Of a stretch of 64,000 bases of DNA, positions 40,341 to 50,865 are shown piece after piece (positions within the stretch are counted from its first letter, which is position 1; each line of letters opens with the position of its first letter). Source of the DNA: Naumovozyma dairenensis CBS 421 (lineage: Eukaryota; Ascomycota; Saccharomycetes; Saccharomycetales; Saccharomycetaceae); contig NC_016479.1 in NCBI RefSeq assembly GCF_000227115.2, positions 1,362,686-1,426,685 of the forward strand, written 5' to 3'. The position numbers were made by a program, and so were the translations under genes. The notes beneath the pieces were generated by a model. The model saw only the letters and a list, made by a program, of their open reading frames with translations, ran no database searches and had not been told where the DNA came from.

Positions 40341-41999
40341 CTATGATCTATTGTATGGATGATATCCATTGTTATTCCCACGTCTATTGTGTTGGGTACG
40401 GCCGCGGTACCCGCGGAAATTACCTTGATTTCCACCATCTTGATCATCAGCATTTGGCGTAGCAGATTCAGAAGAGTTATCACCACTTGGTGCACCAGTT
40501 GGTGGAACACCACCGTATGGAGGAGCACCACCCATTGGCATAGGCATTGGCATAGGCATAGTTGGCTGGCCTGGTTGACCAGCCTGTTGATACATTTGAC
40601 TATAATCCATTCCTGTTTGTTGCTGTACTTGTTGGTAGTAAGCTTGCATTTGTTGATAGTAATCATTCATTGCTTGAGGATCGTACATTGGATTCATACC
40701 GGCGGCTGCAGCCATCATTTGATTTTGGTACATTTGCTGTTGTGGTGGTTGTGACATTGGGTTATTATTATACGATCTTGAACCACCACGTCCACCGTTA
40801 CCATATGAATTATTTCTTTGGTTATGCCTTGGTGCAGCTCTCTTAATTTCAATTTGCTTATCTTTAAATTGAATATATTTATTTTGACAAACTCTATCAA
40901 CAGCTTCACCTGAATCGTAAGTGATAAATCCGAAACCTCTTGATCTACCTGTATCTTTATCTAACATTAATTGAGCATCAATGATAGTTCCCCATTGAGC
41001 GAAGAATTCTTCAAATTCTTTTGGTCTAACATCTGGACCGATACCACCAACGAAAATCTTACCAGTTTTATCTTGTTCTTCTCTTGGGATAGCTCTCTTT
41101 GGATCAATAACTTTACCATCTAAGATATGTTGACTTTTGACGACTTCATCGACACTTGATGGATGTTCAAATGAAAGGAAACCAAACCCTCTTGATCTAC
41201 CTGAATTGGCATCTTTCATAATCTTTAAATCGACGACATTACCATATTTACTGAAATAGTCCTTTAATTTCTCTTCAGTAGTTTCCCAGTTCAAACCACC
41301 AATGAATAATTTACATGATTCCTTTGATAAATCTGCTCTTGGCCCACCCGTTTGTGCACCACCTGTTTGACCACCATAAGCCTGTGCTTGAGAAGGTAAT
41401 GGAACAGACGAGTATGGCGACGCTTGTGGAGGTTGTTGTTGTTGCATTGGCATCGTTGGAGGATATGGAGACGCTTGACCGTATGGCATTGGAGGAGATT
41501 GATTTGGATAAGCAGGAACATGTGGTTGAGGTTGTGCCCATGGTGGATTATTTGGCGCCATATTTGAAACGCTATTTGATGATGTTTCAAGAGATGGTGA
41601 TTTCACTGATGTATCTGGTTTAGTAGACTGCTGAGCCATTTGACTAATATTTGAAGATAAAGCTTGCAAGGCAGCTAATTGATCTAATTGTGAAGTCGTA
41701 CTTGTAGGTTTGTTCGCAGATTCTTTATCTTCTTTGGATTCATCTTTTTTAGTGTCAGATTCTTCAGCAGTCTTTTCCTTCGAATCATCTGATTTTTCTT
41801 CTACTTTTGTTTCATCTTTTGACGTTGGCTCTTCAGTATCTTTTTTGCTATCGTCTTGCTTATCTGTAGTCTCAGTAGAGGAGGTTACAGCTGCTGTCGT
41901 AGGTTCAGCTTGTTCCTTTTTATTTTCGGTAGTTGTAGAAATATCTTTTGATGAGTCTTCACCATAGATATCGTTAAAGTCTTCTTCGTCAGAGCTCAT
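40341..41999 (-). CDS. HRP1: RNA-binding protein of cleavage factor I (Hrp1/Nab4)
   Basis: A 552-residue hnRNP-like protein (S. cerevisiae Hrp1, YOL123W, 534 residues) that binds the UA-rich efficiency element in mRNA 3' ends and shuttles between nucleus and cytoplasm. The N-terminal 130 residues are acidic and the next 95 are Pro/Gln-rich. RRM1 is about 229-305 (RNP motifs KLFIGGLNW and SRGFGFLSF), RRM2 about 313-390 (KIFVGGIG and SRGFGFITY). An RGG/Asn-Gln-Met-rich tail follows. In S. cerevisiae this gene lies on chromosome XV beyond RPS19A, with SMF1 between them; here it sits next to RPS19 in the chromosome XIV block. Confidence 0.96.
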   Translation of the reverse strand: MSSDEEDFNDIYGEDSSKDISTTTENKKEQAEPTTAAVTSSTETTDKQDDSKKDTEEPTSKDETKVEEKSDDSKEKTAEESDTKKDESKEDKESANKPTSTTSQLDQLAALQALSSNISQMAQQSTKPDTSVKSPSLETSSNSVSNMAPNNPPWAQPQPHVPAYPNQSPPMPYGQASPYPPTMPMQQQQPPQASPYSSVPLPSQAQAYGGQTGGAQTGGPRADLSKESCKLFIGGLNWETTEEKLKDYFSKYGNVVDLKIMKDANSGRSRGFGFLSFEHPSSVDEVVKSQHILDGKVIDPKRAIPREEQDKTGKIFVGGIGPDVRPKEFEEFFAQWGTIIDAQLMLDKDTGRSRGFGFITYDSGEAVDRVCQNKYIQFKDKQIEIKRAAPRHNQRNNSYGNGGRGGSRSYNNNPMSQPPQQQMYQNQMMAAAAGMNPMYDPQAMNDYYQQMQAYYQQVQQQTGMDYSQMYQQAGQPGQPTMPMPMPMPMGGAPPYGGVPPTGAPSGDNSSESATPNADDQDGGNQGNFRGYRGRTQHNRRGNNNGYHPYNRS

Positions 42000-42866
42000 T
42001 TTTTCTATATTTATTTTATAAGTAGTTTAGATGAATTTACTCTAAAATTTCGGTTTAGATGCTGTTACTAATAGAACTAATAGATTTGCTTTATCTAGTT
42101 ATGAAATAGAACCTTTCTGGTTAATCTTAGTTTATTGCGATTGTATAGAATAAAGAACAAGTTTATTCAAATATGCTTCTTATACTAAAAGTCTAAATTG
42201 GTTTTTCTCTTTGTTTGTGAATAGAAAGAAGCTAGCTTTACTCTAGTTTAAACCTATTTGTGGATTTTTCTAATCTGTTTATATGGTTTGAACTATTATT
42301 TTTATTATTCTTATAAACTAATAAATAGTTGAAATTAGTATGAATGAATGATGTATACTAATATAATGGATAATAACTATGTTATAAAAACCTTTGGTTT
42401 CTTTCTAATTGAATTATGCTCTAAATTTCTGTGATACTGTGCTGAAAACCAAAATAACGGAATGAATTATATCAAGGAGACGAAAAGATAGTTGTTCCCT
42501 TTTGATGTTCCTTTTATATGCTAATTCTCTCCCAAAAAAAAATTGAAGGAAAAACATTTGGGCAAATTGTTCGTGAATTATAAACTCGCTGTGAAGTCTG
42601 GGTGTAAGCCGTTTAGAAATGACACAGATAAAACCGCTCTACAGCATCTGGATCATCTAGATATAAAGTTCAGTGGTCTACTGCGTCATGAATACCTGTG
42701 TGTTAGCTTTTTATGATATATGCATGTCATTGTCTATAAATATATATATTATATCTAATACTTCTTATGAGGTCCGTTAACGCATGCTTATATAGTCTTT
42801 AATGTGGAAGACGCATGGGGTGCACTGTCTATTTTATACTTGAAAAATGGATCAATGACATTCTTT
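42000..42866. other. Intergenic: HRP1 promoter and YPT11 3' side
   Basis: A 867-bp AT-rich region with a small run of TATATAT near 42740-42750. No relic of SMF1 or another gene is visible by eye. Confidence 0.5.
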
Positions 42867-44618
42867 TCAGTAGCAACAGGGCGAAGAGGATGATTGTCTC
42901 TCTTGCTCAGAACCTAAAGGCTTCGTAATATCTATAACTTTCCCCTTGGTTGCGGGTTTACTACTTCTCTTTGACAATTCCTTCTTCTTTTGTTGTAATT
43001 TCTTTGAACTATTTTGCTTATTTGAAAAGTTTCCAGATTTATCAGATTGAGAAGAAGTTCGGGATGATTCTTCAACAAATGTTGCATTCATATCTACGAT
43101 AGTCGAATTAAACGTCCCCAGTTCATTGTATGGATCTAAATCTTCTCGCGACATACGTTTAATAAACCTATTCCTAACGGTACTTCTCGGGCTTTCCTCC
43201 TCAAATGATGGTTTATGTCTATTTTCCTCACAGAAAGTACTGCCGCTGTTGCTATCAGGTGATGATGCCCCTTTAGCAGCTTCAACGCCTAAAGGGTAGT
43301 AGCTATGTTCGTAACATCCACTCTCTATTAAGTCCATCAGTATAAGATTAAATGTTCTTTCGACGTTATTTTCCCATTTGCATGATACTTCAAAATTCCC
43401 AGAAATTGCCAATCCATAATCATATTCCATGTTGGTAATCATATTTAAAACATCTTCATGATTCACTTGTCTCTCTTTATACATATCCACTTTATTCCCC
43501 ACAAGGTAAAATTTCACTCTTGATAAGTCTTTAAATCTCAAATTATCTAAGACATCCTTAAGCCATACTTGACAACAATTTTGGAAACTTTGTAAATTAC
43601 AAATATCATAACTTAAGATAATACCATCTGAGACTCTATAAAGAGAATTCATCATTACATTTTTAAATCGTTCCTGACCAGCGGGATCCCAAAATATACA
43701 ATTAAATCTTTTATCACCACCTATATTAATTAACGTGGTCTTTATATCAATTCCGATAGTTGGTCTCGTGTTAATAATGATCTCATTCTGTTTGTTACTT
43801 GCATCTTTTTTGCCGTCATTGTCCTTCTGTTTCATATCAACGTAATCATATGAAGTGTAGTTGTCATTATTATCATTAACGTCCATACTTGTGCTATCCA
43901 TGTTTTTATTCAAAAGAAGTGATTTTCTCTTTAATAACATGTCATCAAAATCATTCAAACTAAATCTTTTCAAATTCTTAGTCTTTCTTTCTTGAAACTT
44001 TGTATTTGTCAGTACAGTCTTTTTTAATTTAATCATATTATCTGTATGTATAGTATTGTGTGATGATAATTTTTCATTATTTTCAAATTTTGAATATTGA
44101 ATGGGCATTGTCTGTTTTCTATCGTCATAATTGTTGTTGATGGATGTAGTTCTTTTTTGCAATTGTGAGGAAGGTCGATTTAATTTAAATGAGGAAGTTG
44201 ATGGGGAATGGCTGCTTAATTCATGGCAATAACTTAAGATCATTGATGTCTTCCCGACATCGGTATCACCGACTAATAAAATTTTCAAATTGTTTGTTGG
44301 TATATTAGGATTTGAAAGTGACTTAGACGAAAGTGGTGAATCAATCGATGGCCTTAGTGATGTGTGACGTGGAGATGAGGATGATAATTGAGGGTCTGAT
44401 CTTTCAATTCTATATAGTGAAGCAGATGATGATTTCCGATCTTGGGTTGAATGGCTCCCGTAACCTATGCCAAGACCAAGTGTGGCAGTAGATGATCGAG
44501 CACTGGATGGTGCTGTAACATTTGGCGAGGTGGTCAATATGGGCGAAAGTAGGAGATTCGTTGTTGAATATCTTTTACTATTTCGTGAGTTATGAAATTG
44601 CGGATTATGATCGATCAT
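42867..44618 (-). CDS. YPT11: Rab-type GTPase Ypt11, expanded
   Basis: A 583-residue Rab-like GTPase (S. cerevisiae Ypt11, YNL304W, about 417 residues), which with Myo2 moves mitochondria and Golgi into the bud. G motifs: P-loop GDTDVGKT (117-124), switch I Thr287 in RPTIGIDI, G3 DPAGQE (311-316), NKVD (375-378), SCK (412-414). A disordered insertion of about 150 residues separates P-loop and switch I, and the first 110 residues are Ser-rich. G3 has Pro where most Rabs have Thr. The C-terminus ends in CCY, a di-cysteine prenylation site. Synteny with BXI1 supports the name. Confidence 0.92.
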   Translation of the reverse strand: MIDHNPQFHNSRNSKRYSTTNLLLSPILTTSPNVTAPSSARSSTATLGLGIGYGSHSTQDRKSSSASLYRIERSDPQLSSSSPRHTSLRPSIDSPLSSKSLSNPNIPTNNLKILLVGDTDVGKTSMILSYCHELSSHSPSTSSFKLNRPSSQLQKRTTSINNNYDDRKQTMPIQYSKFENNEKLSSHNTIHTDNMIKLKKTVLTNTKFQERKTKNLKRFSLNDFDDMLLKRKSLLLNKNMDSTSMDVNDNNDNYTSYDYVDMKQKDNDGKKDASNKQNEIIINTRPTIGIDIKTTLINIGGDKRFNCIFWDPAGQERFKNVMMNSLYRVSDGIILSYDICNLQSFQNCCQVWLKDVLDNLRFKDLSRVKFYLVGNKVDMYKERQVNHEDVLNMITNMEYDYGLAISGNFEVSCKWENNVERTFNLILMDLIESGCYEHSYYPLGVEAAKGASSPDSNSGSTFCEENRHKPSFEEESPRSTVRNRFIKRMSREDLDPYNELGTFNSTIVDMNATFVEESSRTSSQSDKSGNFSNKQNSSKKLQQKKKELSKRSSKPATKGKVIDITKPLGSEQERQSSSSPCCY

Positions 44619-45426
44619 TCTTTTTTGTTAATTCTCGAGGTTGAACAACGGAAGACACACTAAATACGATCAGTAAATTCACAAACCGGTAGAAGCTTCC
44701 TAACAATAACAGGCGTATATATTGGGTGATATGGCAGGTCTCAATTGGCTGTGCTTGCACTATTATTGATGACCAATTTCAAAGCATAATTATTATAGTC
44801 TAGCTTTAAATTATTAGATCAAAGGTATTCAAAACAAAACGAATGCACGGCGCCTTTACGTGTCCGTCAAATTTTTTCAGTAAATAAACAAACAAACAAA
44901 AATCTCAAATGGAACCAAACAGAACACAAACAAAACTAATTTGGTAAAATAAGCAGCCAAAAAGATGATGAGTTTTGATAGAGGCCAGTTCCCTTACATA
45001 TGATCTTAACCATAAATTTAAAAATCAATATTTGTGCATCTATGTATAGACCATTCCGGCGTATAAACTAGGGTCCGTATGCTGTTTAAGTACAAGTCCC
45101 TGGTTCACCTTGGTGAACGGAGTTACAACATTTCTCGAAAGAACAATTCGAGCTGGGTGACTACCTTGTCCTTTATGCTCATATATAATTATGATCTAGA
45201 TGTAATGAAAAACAGTACACTGGGAATTAGTAGGGGATTTACTGATTGTGTGAAGATACCATTTTTTAATCATTTCCCTACTCTTTTAACCCCAGTCAAC
45301 GGTCTCGTTTCATATATAAAGGAGGGGACCGAAAAAATGAAAGAGATTTTTCTCTGTCCAAAGCTATTTAAGTAGTAACTATTAGGGAAGGTACTCGCCT
45401 GTGTATATAAACATCTCCCCTGTTAA

Positions 45427-45717
45427 AAAACTTTGCCAATCACATCTAGTTTCCACAAAGGTAAATATCGTAGAAAAAATAAAGTTTATGTTGTGGTTCC
45501 GGAAGATGTCGGATCTAAATTATTGGCCATCTTTAGACCAAAGGGAGACCTTAGCCCTATTGATATTATTAGCTTGAGGCCTTGACATAGAGTCAGCAAG
45601 TAATTAGTTTTCAATATGCGTGACTTTCGTCCTGCTAAATTCCACTTAGGTTTGAAATGCAGGCAAAAGTTTGTTAATGCCGCTGAAGTCATTTCGACTC
45701 TGAGGTCAAAGGATTAG
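45427..45717 (+). pseudogene. Two protein-like fragments, possible gene relic
   Basis: The first frame (45427-45585, 52 codons, no ATG, preceded by a stop) includes KVYVVVPEDVGSKLLAIFRP and ends SPIDIISLRP. The second (45616-45717, from an ATG) reads MRDFRPAKFHLGLKCRQKFV and ends in STLRSKD. The two are out of register with each other. Composition is balanced, unlike chance frames in this AT-rich DNA. I do not recognise a parent. A decayed gene from the duplicated block is one explanation; chance is another. Confidence 0.25.
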
Positions 45718-46249
45718 GTTCATATTTAATGTTCCCCAATTTAACTGAACTATCACTTTAAGGGTTACCCAAAAATCAGCATTTAGCGGGGCCCATTTAT
45801 ATACTCCGATGGGTTTGAATACCCCTGTACTGCCATATGATGGAATCCTTCAAACTTTCTTGAATAATTGTTGTAAAAGATAATGCCTTAACATTTTTCT
45901 GCATCTTATCAAGACTTATCACCTTACTTTTCTATATAATATACTTTGATGAAAATGACGTTACTTTTAATAGGAGCTTCCTTAGTGGACCATATCCCTA
46001 GGAGAATGCTAAACCGTTAAATATATATTACGTAGAAAAAAAAAAGGTTATTCTACAGCATATACCAAGCTAGCTAAACAATAACAGGGCACTGTGATAA
46101 TATTGGTCCTTTGGTAATCAATTCCTCAGCTCCCTCAAAGTAACATAACTGACGTTCTTTATATATGTGACGCCATAAATCCTTTGACGTACCATGTCAG
46201 TGGGCGAAGTTCGCAAAAGGGCGCAAACAGTGCACTGTGTGATATATAA

Positions 46250-46263
46250 CCTTATATATAAGG
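46250..46263 (+). promoter_or_regulatory. TATA-containing palindrome before BXI1
   Basis: CCTTATATATAAGG is a perfect 14-bp palindrome with a TATA core. It lies 133-146 bp upstream of the ATG at 46396 but only 13 bp before the upstream in-frame ATG at 46276. That spacing favours 46396 as the true start, since the earlier ATG would lie before the expected transcription start. Confidence 0.55.
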
Positions 46264-46395
46264 TGTAGAATTGGAATGGAATGGAAAGGAAAGGAATTAC
46301 TCCTTGTTACAAAGGCATTTGTAAATAGGACAAGATTGTTGTTCATCAAACGTAGAAAACCCCAAGCATACAGCATTAAACTCAGTTTCACAAAC

Positions 46396-47259
46396 ATGTC
46401 TGTTGAAAATCGTCCACAACCTCCTCCACCTTATGAAGAAACAGATTCGATAACAAACCCACCAAATGGACCCTTTATACCTGATGATTTCAAATATACA
46501 GTAAGGGTCAGTTCATGCGAACCACAAGTTAGAGAGTTCTTTATGAATAGAGTGTATTCCATATTATCAGCTCAACTTTTGTTAACTTCATCCTTCACAT
46601 ATTGGGCCACCCAATCTCCGACATTACAGAGTTTCATACAAAATCATATCGGTATATGGATTCTTTCTACCATCTCTGCTTTAATCCTTTGTTTCTTTTT
46701 AGCATTTACACCACGTAAAGATGATTACATTTCAGAAAATATTGAAACGGGTCCATCAAATTCATTAAGAGAACCTTCTACTCCATGGTATGTCCTATCC
46801 AAACGCTCACAGTTATTTGTCTTGGGGTTATTTACGATCGCAGAGGCATACTCTATCTCCATTGTTGCATTAACTTATGATGAAAAGACCATCCTAAGTG
46901 CTTTGTTCATCACTACTATTGTCGTCATCGGTGTGTCATTGACTGCGATGTCTGGTAAATTTGAATTTGCTCTTGAATCCGCCACATCAATATATTATTG
47001 GTTGAATTGGGCTCTTTGGATCATGATCGGGATGGGATTCACTATGATTTTCTTCGGAATGAACTCTACCATGGATCTAATATATGGTTGGTTTGGTGCA
47101 ATATTGTTTACTGTTTATTTATTCGTGGATACACAATTGATCTTTAGGAAAGTTTTCCCTGATGAAGAGGTTAAATGTGCTATGATGTTGTATTTGGATA
47201 TTATTAATTTGTTTTTATCCATTTTGAGAATCTTGGGGAATTCAAGTTCAGATGATTAA
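46396..47259 (+). CDS. BXI1: BAX-inhibitor-1 family membrane protein
   Basis: A 287-residue seven-span TMBIM/BI-1 protein (S. cerevisiae Bxi1/Ybh3, YNL305C, 297 residues), linked to ER calcium and stress responses and cell death. The soluble start is Pro-rich (PQPPPPYEETD), followed by DDFKYTVRVSSCEPQVREFF and seven hydrophobic helices from about residue 60 on. The family C-terminus ILFTVYLFVDTQLIFRKVFP and LDIINLFLSILRILG is intact. I chose the ATG at 46396 because the homologue begins with the Pro-rich segment; an in-frame ATG at 46276 would add 40 basic residues. Confidence 0.93.
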   Translation: MSVENRPQPPPPYEETDSITNPPNGPFIPDDFKYTVRVSSCEPQVREFFMNRVYSILSAQLLLTSSFTYWATQSPTLQSFIQNHIGIWILSTISALILCFFLAFTPRKDDYISENIETGPSNSLREPSTPWYVLSKRSQLFVLGLFTIAEAYSISIVALTYDEKTILSALFITTIVVIGVSLTAMSGKFEFALESATSIYYWLNWALWIMIGMGFTMIFFGMNSTMDLIYGWFGAILFTVYLFVDTQLIFRKVFPDEEVKCAMMLYLDIINLFLSILRILGNSSSDD

Positions 47260-47637
47260 AATATACGTACATACGTGACTTATTTCCTTAACGTTAATGA
47301 CACTTCTATATTTAAATCGTCTGACGTAAATCTATGTATAATTTCGTGTTAGTTTTTATATAAGAGTAATACAATAGGTATCTCAATTCGTCATCAAATT
47401 TTTTAGATGTTATTCTATAGACTAAATATAAACGTTTGTTTTAAACGTTGAGACACCCCTAACTTATTATCTTTAAACGATTTTTTAAATTACAAAAATT
47501 AATACTATATGGTAGATAGTATTCTTTCTTTTTTATTTTTCTTTTTTTTTAATTTTTGATTATTTTTTTATACTAGATGAAAATGTTGTTTATGAGTTTT
47601 GTAAATATTTAAGAATAGATTATATTTTTAAATTAGA
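47260..47637. other. Convergent 3' region BXI1/RPL25
   Basis: A 378-bp, strongly AT-rich region between convergent genes with poly-T/poly-A runs near 47520-47570. No gene seen. Confidence 0.55.
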
Positions 47638-48512
47638 TTAAATGTAACCGATTCTGTTAGCAATGTCCAAAGCATCGTAGTCAGCAGTTAATCTAACGTA
47701 AGCCTTCTTAGTACCATTTGGTCTAACTAAAGTGTTAACAGATAGAACATCAACTTCATATAATTCCTTAACAGCCTTCTTAATTTGATACTTGTTAGAT
47801 TTCATAGAAACTTGGAAAACTAAAGTGTTACCATCTTCAACCTTCTTCATGGCAGTCTCAGAAGTGATTGGTTGTTCAATAACCTTGTATGAATCTAATC
47901 TGTTGTAATGAGGAACAGCTTTAGAAGCATATTTTGGAGATCTAGCTAATTTTAAAGTCTTTGGTAATCTGAAAGTGGCAGAGGTTCTAACCTTCAAAGC
48001 CTTCTTACCATTAGTACCCTTGACGACAGCTTTCTTAGCAGCAGTAGCCTTAGCTATTTAAAAAAAGATAATGAATGTATTATTCGATAAAAAAATACTT
48101 GCACATCATATTCTTGTTAGTAATCCTGGCTGAATATTAAGTTGGAATTAACAGTCTAATGAGCGATATTATTGTGCTGAAACAAAATTTATAATTTAAT
48201 TGTACTTCCTATAGTATTCATGTATGTCCCCCATTTGAAGTGTGAGTTTATAGGTAATTGCTAATATTCCCTATAGAAAAGTTTCCAGTAGCCTTTATTA
48301 TATTACTGTTTCATTTCTTGATGTTAAACGCTTCAATTTTACCCAGTATCATATGTCTTAGTTCATTTGCCCACTCTAGTTATGGATCTCAAAATTATGA
48401 TTCAATGTACGCATGCCTGTGAATAATCGGGATCTGTTGGACTTATCTCGTTCATAATTCGCCACTATTACAGGTTTAAAAGATTGCAGTTGTACATACC
48501 AGATGGAGCCAT
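47638..48512 (-). CDS. RPL25: Ribosomal protein L25 (uL23), spliced
   Basis: Exon 1 is 13 nt (48500-48512, ATG plus APS and one base) and exon 2 is 47638-48053. The joined protein has 142 residues, identical in length to S. cerevisiae Rpl25, ending in [14 protein letters not shown]. It binds 25S rRNA near the peptide exit tunnel and helps dock SRP and nascent-chain factors. A plain ORF search loses the first 23 residues. In S. cerevisiae RPL25 is single-copy on chromosome XV (YOL127W); here it sits in the chromosome XIV sister block between BXI1 and MRPS18. A Rap1 site is found upstream. Confidence 0.98.
48054..48499 (-). other. RPL25 intron
   Basis: A 446-nt intron on the minus strand with 5' splice site GTATGT (plus-strand 48494-48499), branch site TACTAAC (48116-48122) and 3' splice site TAG (48054-48056). 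Confidence 0.96.
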
Positions 48513-49061
48513 TTTTCGTTATAATCTTTGGTTTCTTTAATCGAATAAACTATGAAATTGAACGTGCACTTGCAATTTAACTTACCTTATGCCATCTTGC
48601 ATCAATGCAATAATACTAAGCTCACTTACTTACTACGCACCATTTCTCACTCACCGCGCCTGTAGACTACTAATTTTCCAGATTTTTATCTCTGAAGAAT
48701 TTCATTATTTTTTTGCTGGAAAAATCAAAGAAAAACGATGCCGAACTTGGATTTAAACCCATACATTGTGGTAGTTTTCTTAACAGCCGTAACTTGCACT
48801 TTAAGAACTGGCAGTCACAATTTTAGCAAAACTTTTGTAATACATCACCAAACAATCAACATCTTAAGATCTTGTTCTTGATGGTCTCCTGCTTCAAATG
48901 AACTATTAAATAAGTCGCTCCAATCGAAGTAGTACCTACATTCTGTCTATGTTAAATGCTTTTCTCTATGCGCTGTTCTTCATTGAAAAATCGTGTGCTT
49001 AATACATCATTATTTACATGAGATATAAATTGAAGAACCTAGAAATATCCAAATAAAAAAA
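48513..49061. other. Intergenic: RPL25 promoter and MRPS18 3' side
   Basis: A 549-bp region with T-rich stretches near the RPL25 start and the Rap1-like site further up. No gene seen. Confidence 0.5.
48755..48767. promoter_or_regulatory. Rap1-like site of RPL25
   Basis: AAACCCATACATT matches the Rap1 consensus ACACCYRYACAYM at 11 of 13 positions, including the ACCCATACAT core. It is about 245 bp upstream of the ATG, the usual distance in ribosomal protein promoters. Confidence 0.75.
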
Positions 49062-49787
49062 TCACAACCTTCTAATCTTTGGTGATCTAACCCCACCAAA
49101 CTTCAATGGTGTCTTATCTGATATTCTTGCTACATACTTCCTAATATTATTACCTTCTTTCCCATTCAAAGCAGCTACAAAAGCAGATCTACCTTTACCA
49201 AAATCCCTCATAACAATTTCGATCTTCTTATCAGTCAGCCCTTTCTCCTCAATCATTTGGAACGCTTTCGTTGCCGTTTGGAACCCAGCTTCGTATTCAC
49301 CTCTTGCAGCCTTTCTGAAGCCTAAACAACCAGTCGAAATGGCAAATTTAACCTTTTGAGGTAATTTCATATAATACAATACCATTTCATTGTATGATAA
49401 ATTAGGGTTCTTTTTCTGAAATGCTGTATCTTCAACAACAGCAGAATATGTAATATGTGTATTGTTTTTAGTGAATCGACAACTCAAGACGTATTTTATA
49501 GTATTGATTGTCCCTGTTTTGGAATTAAAATCTCTTGGTGACATTATATTTGCTACATTAGCATTTTTATTTTGAGTTAGCTTGTTTCTCGACGCATATG
49601 ATGAAAATATGTTATTTGTTGTGTCAGTCAAATAATCACTTGGTTTTGACACATTTTCTTCGTTAGTTTTATTCGATAGAATATTTGTGGTAGAGATATA
49701 TCGGAATGACTTTAGAGAGTGTATAGTGGGGACTCTTTGAATGGAGGAGGGTGATAATCCTCCATGTCTGAAAATATGTAGTTTCAT
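49062..49787 (-). CDS. MRPS18: Mitochondrial small-subunit ribosomal protein uS11m
   Basis: A 241-residue mitochondrial S11 (S. cerevisiae Mrps18, YNL306W, 217 residues). The S11 domain covers about residues 95-241, with a diverged core, [20 protein letters not shown], and the end VRSPKIRRL. The first ~40 residues are basic and Ser-rich ([20 protein letters not shown]), fitting a presequence. It forms part of the platform of the mitochondrial small subunit. Order BXI1, (RPL25), MRPS18 matches chromosome XIV with the RPL25 insertion. Confidence 0.93.
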   Translation of the reverse strand: MKLHIFRHGGLSPSSIQRVPTIHSLKSFRYISTTNILSNKTNEENVSKPSDYLTDTTNNIFSSYASRNKLTQNKNANVANIMSPRDFNSKTGTINTIKYVLSCRFTKNNTHITYSAVVEDTAFQKKNPNLSYNEMVLYYMKLPQKVKFAISTGCLGFRKAARGEYEAGFQTATKAFQMIEEKGLTDKKIEIVMRDFGKGRSAFVAALNGKEGNNIRKYVARISDKTPLKFGGVRSPKIRRL

Positions 49788-50352
49788 CAGTGTAGACTAA
49801 GTTATTGTGACTGCCAGTCCTATTGGATTCGATATCTTCAGAGTAAATGGGAGCTCAAGGGAATATGGCCGTAGGTTACCTTAAAATTGTTCATTAATTA
49901 TATATTTCAATATTTTATATTTTAGAACAAGCGAACTTTCCGGCGCTGGACCTACAGGTCAAAACAATGAGTGTCATCACATTCATCCATGGTTTGTGGC
50001 AGTTAGACTACCTTACGTATTTAAGACACATATTCCACTTTAAATAGAAGTATATATTTTTTATATCATTTTCCACATATTGACTTGCTGCGTTCTAGGG
50101 GGGTTGCGGCTACAAGTAGACAGTCCCAGCATCAAGAAGATGTTATAAAGCCAACTGTGTACTGGCCTGAATGAACTCATAATAAAAGCATATCTTCTCT
50201 CGACGAATACTATCGATTCTCGTCAAAGATATACACGATGATTATGGAGTAGACTAACAAAATTTAACTTATATAGCATTGAATATTATTAACATATTGA
50301 TATTATATTTTCCGCAATTTTTGACAATAGAATCAATCGTGGAGATTATGTA
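49788..50352. other. Intergenic: MRPS18 promoter and VPS68 3' side
   Basis: A 565-bp region. In S. cerevisiae the next gene here is MCK1 (YNL307C); no kinase fragment is visible in any frame. Confidence 0.5.
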
Positions 50353-50865
50353 TCATATTGCAAGGAAGTTTGATGACTCTTCTTCACCCATATTTTGAAT
50401 AGACCATGTGATAATACAACTTAAAAATATACAAAAATTTCCCAATACATTATTCACACCCATTCCCAACGCTGGATACTCAGTATAATCTTCCATAACG
50501 TATTTAACAATCAAAATGACAATGGAACCCGCAAAGCCACCTGCAGTTAATGCACATCCAATAAATAAAATGAAACTGGAAAGACCTTTATTTTCAACCC
50601 CCATCCGTTCCATTGTAATTTGTCGCCTTTCAATAGAATTAATAACGATCATCCCCAATATACTACATATGAAGGAGATCCAATCCACAAATGTAACCTG
50701 AACATCTGACCCGTTATTTAACTTGGAAAATAATGCAATGTCCAAAAGTAAACATACCCCGATACCAAACAAGGCACCTGCGATGTATACAAACCACGTC
50801 TTGAACGAACCCAATGACAATGAACCATACGGTAAGCGAAATAATCTATTTTCTTGATCATCCAT
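50353..50865 (-). CDS. VPS68: Vacuolar sorting membrane protein Vps68
   Basis: A 170-residue four-span membrane protein (S. cerevisiae Vps68, YOL129W, 184 residues; UPF0220/TMEM50 family). Vps68 acts with Vps55 at endosomes in traffic to the vacuole. The four hydrophobic segments are about 25-46, 60-76, 97-122 and 138-160, and the family core WISFICSILGMIVINSIERR is clear. The start is ATG. In S. cerevisiae it belongs to the chromosome XV block next to ALR1; here it stands between two chromosome XIV-block genes, MRPS18 and KRI1. Confidence 0.93.
   Translation of the reverse strand: MDDQENRLFRLPYGSLSLGSFKTWFVYIAGALFGIGVCLLLDIALFSKLNNGSDVQVTFVDWISFICSILGMIVINSIERRQITMERMGVENKGLSSFILFIGCALTAGGFAGSIVILIVKYVMEDYTEYPALGMGVNNVLGNFCIFLSCIITWSIQNMGEEESSNFLAI

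Larger units (their letters stand above)
44619..46395. other. Long divergent region YPT11/BXI1
   Basis: A 1.8-kb region. A 98-codon plus frame (45079-45375) and a 68-codon minus frame (45486-45692) have no recognisable features. Two adjacent plus-strand fragments (45427-45585 and 45616-45717) look more protein-like and are listed separately. The right end holds the BXI1 TATA region. Confidence 0.45.

Noticed and set aside
40313..40909. Several overlapping frames on both strands within HRP1
   Set aside because: They are shadows of the repetitive Gln/Met/Pro codons of HRP1.
45079..45375. 98-codon frame upstream of BXI1
   Set aside because: ATG-initiated but with no recognisable motif and no supporting context that I can see.
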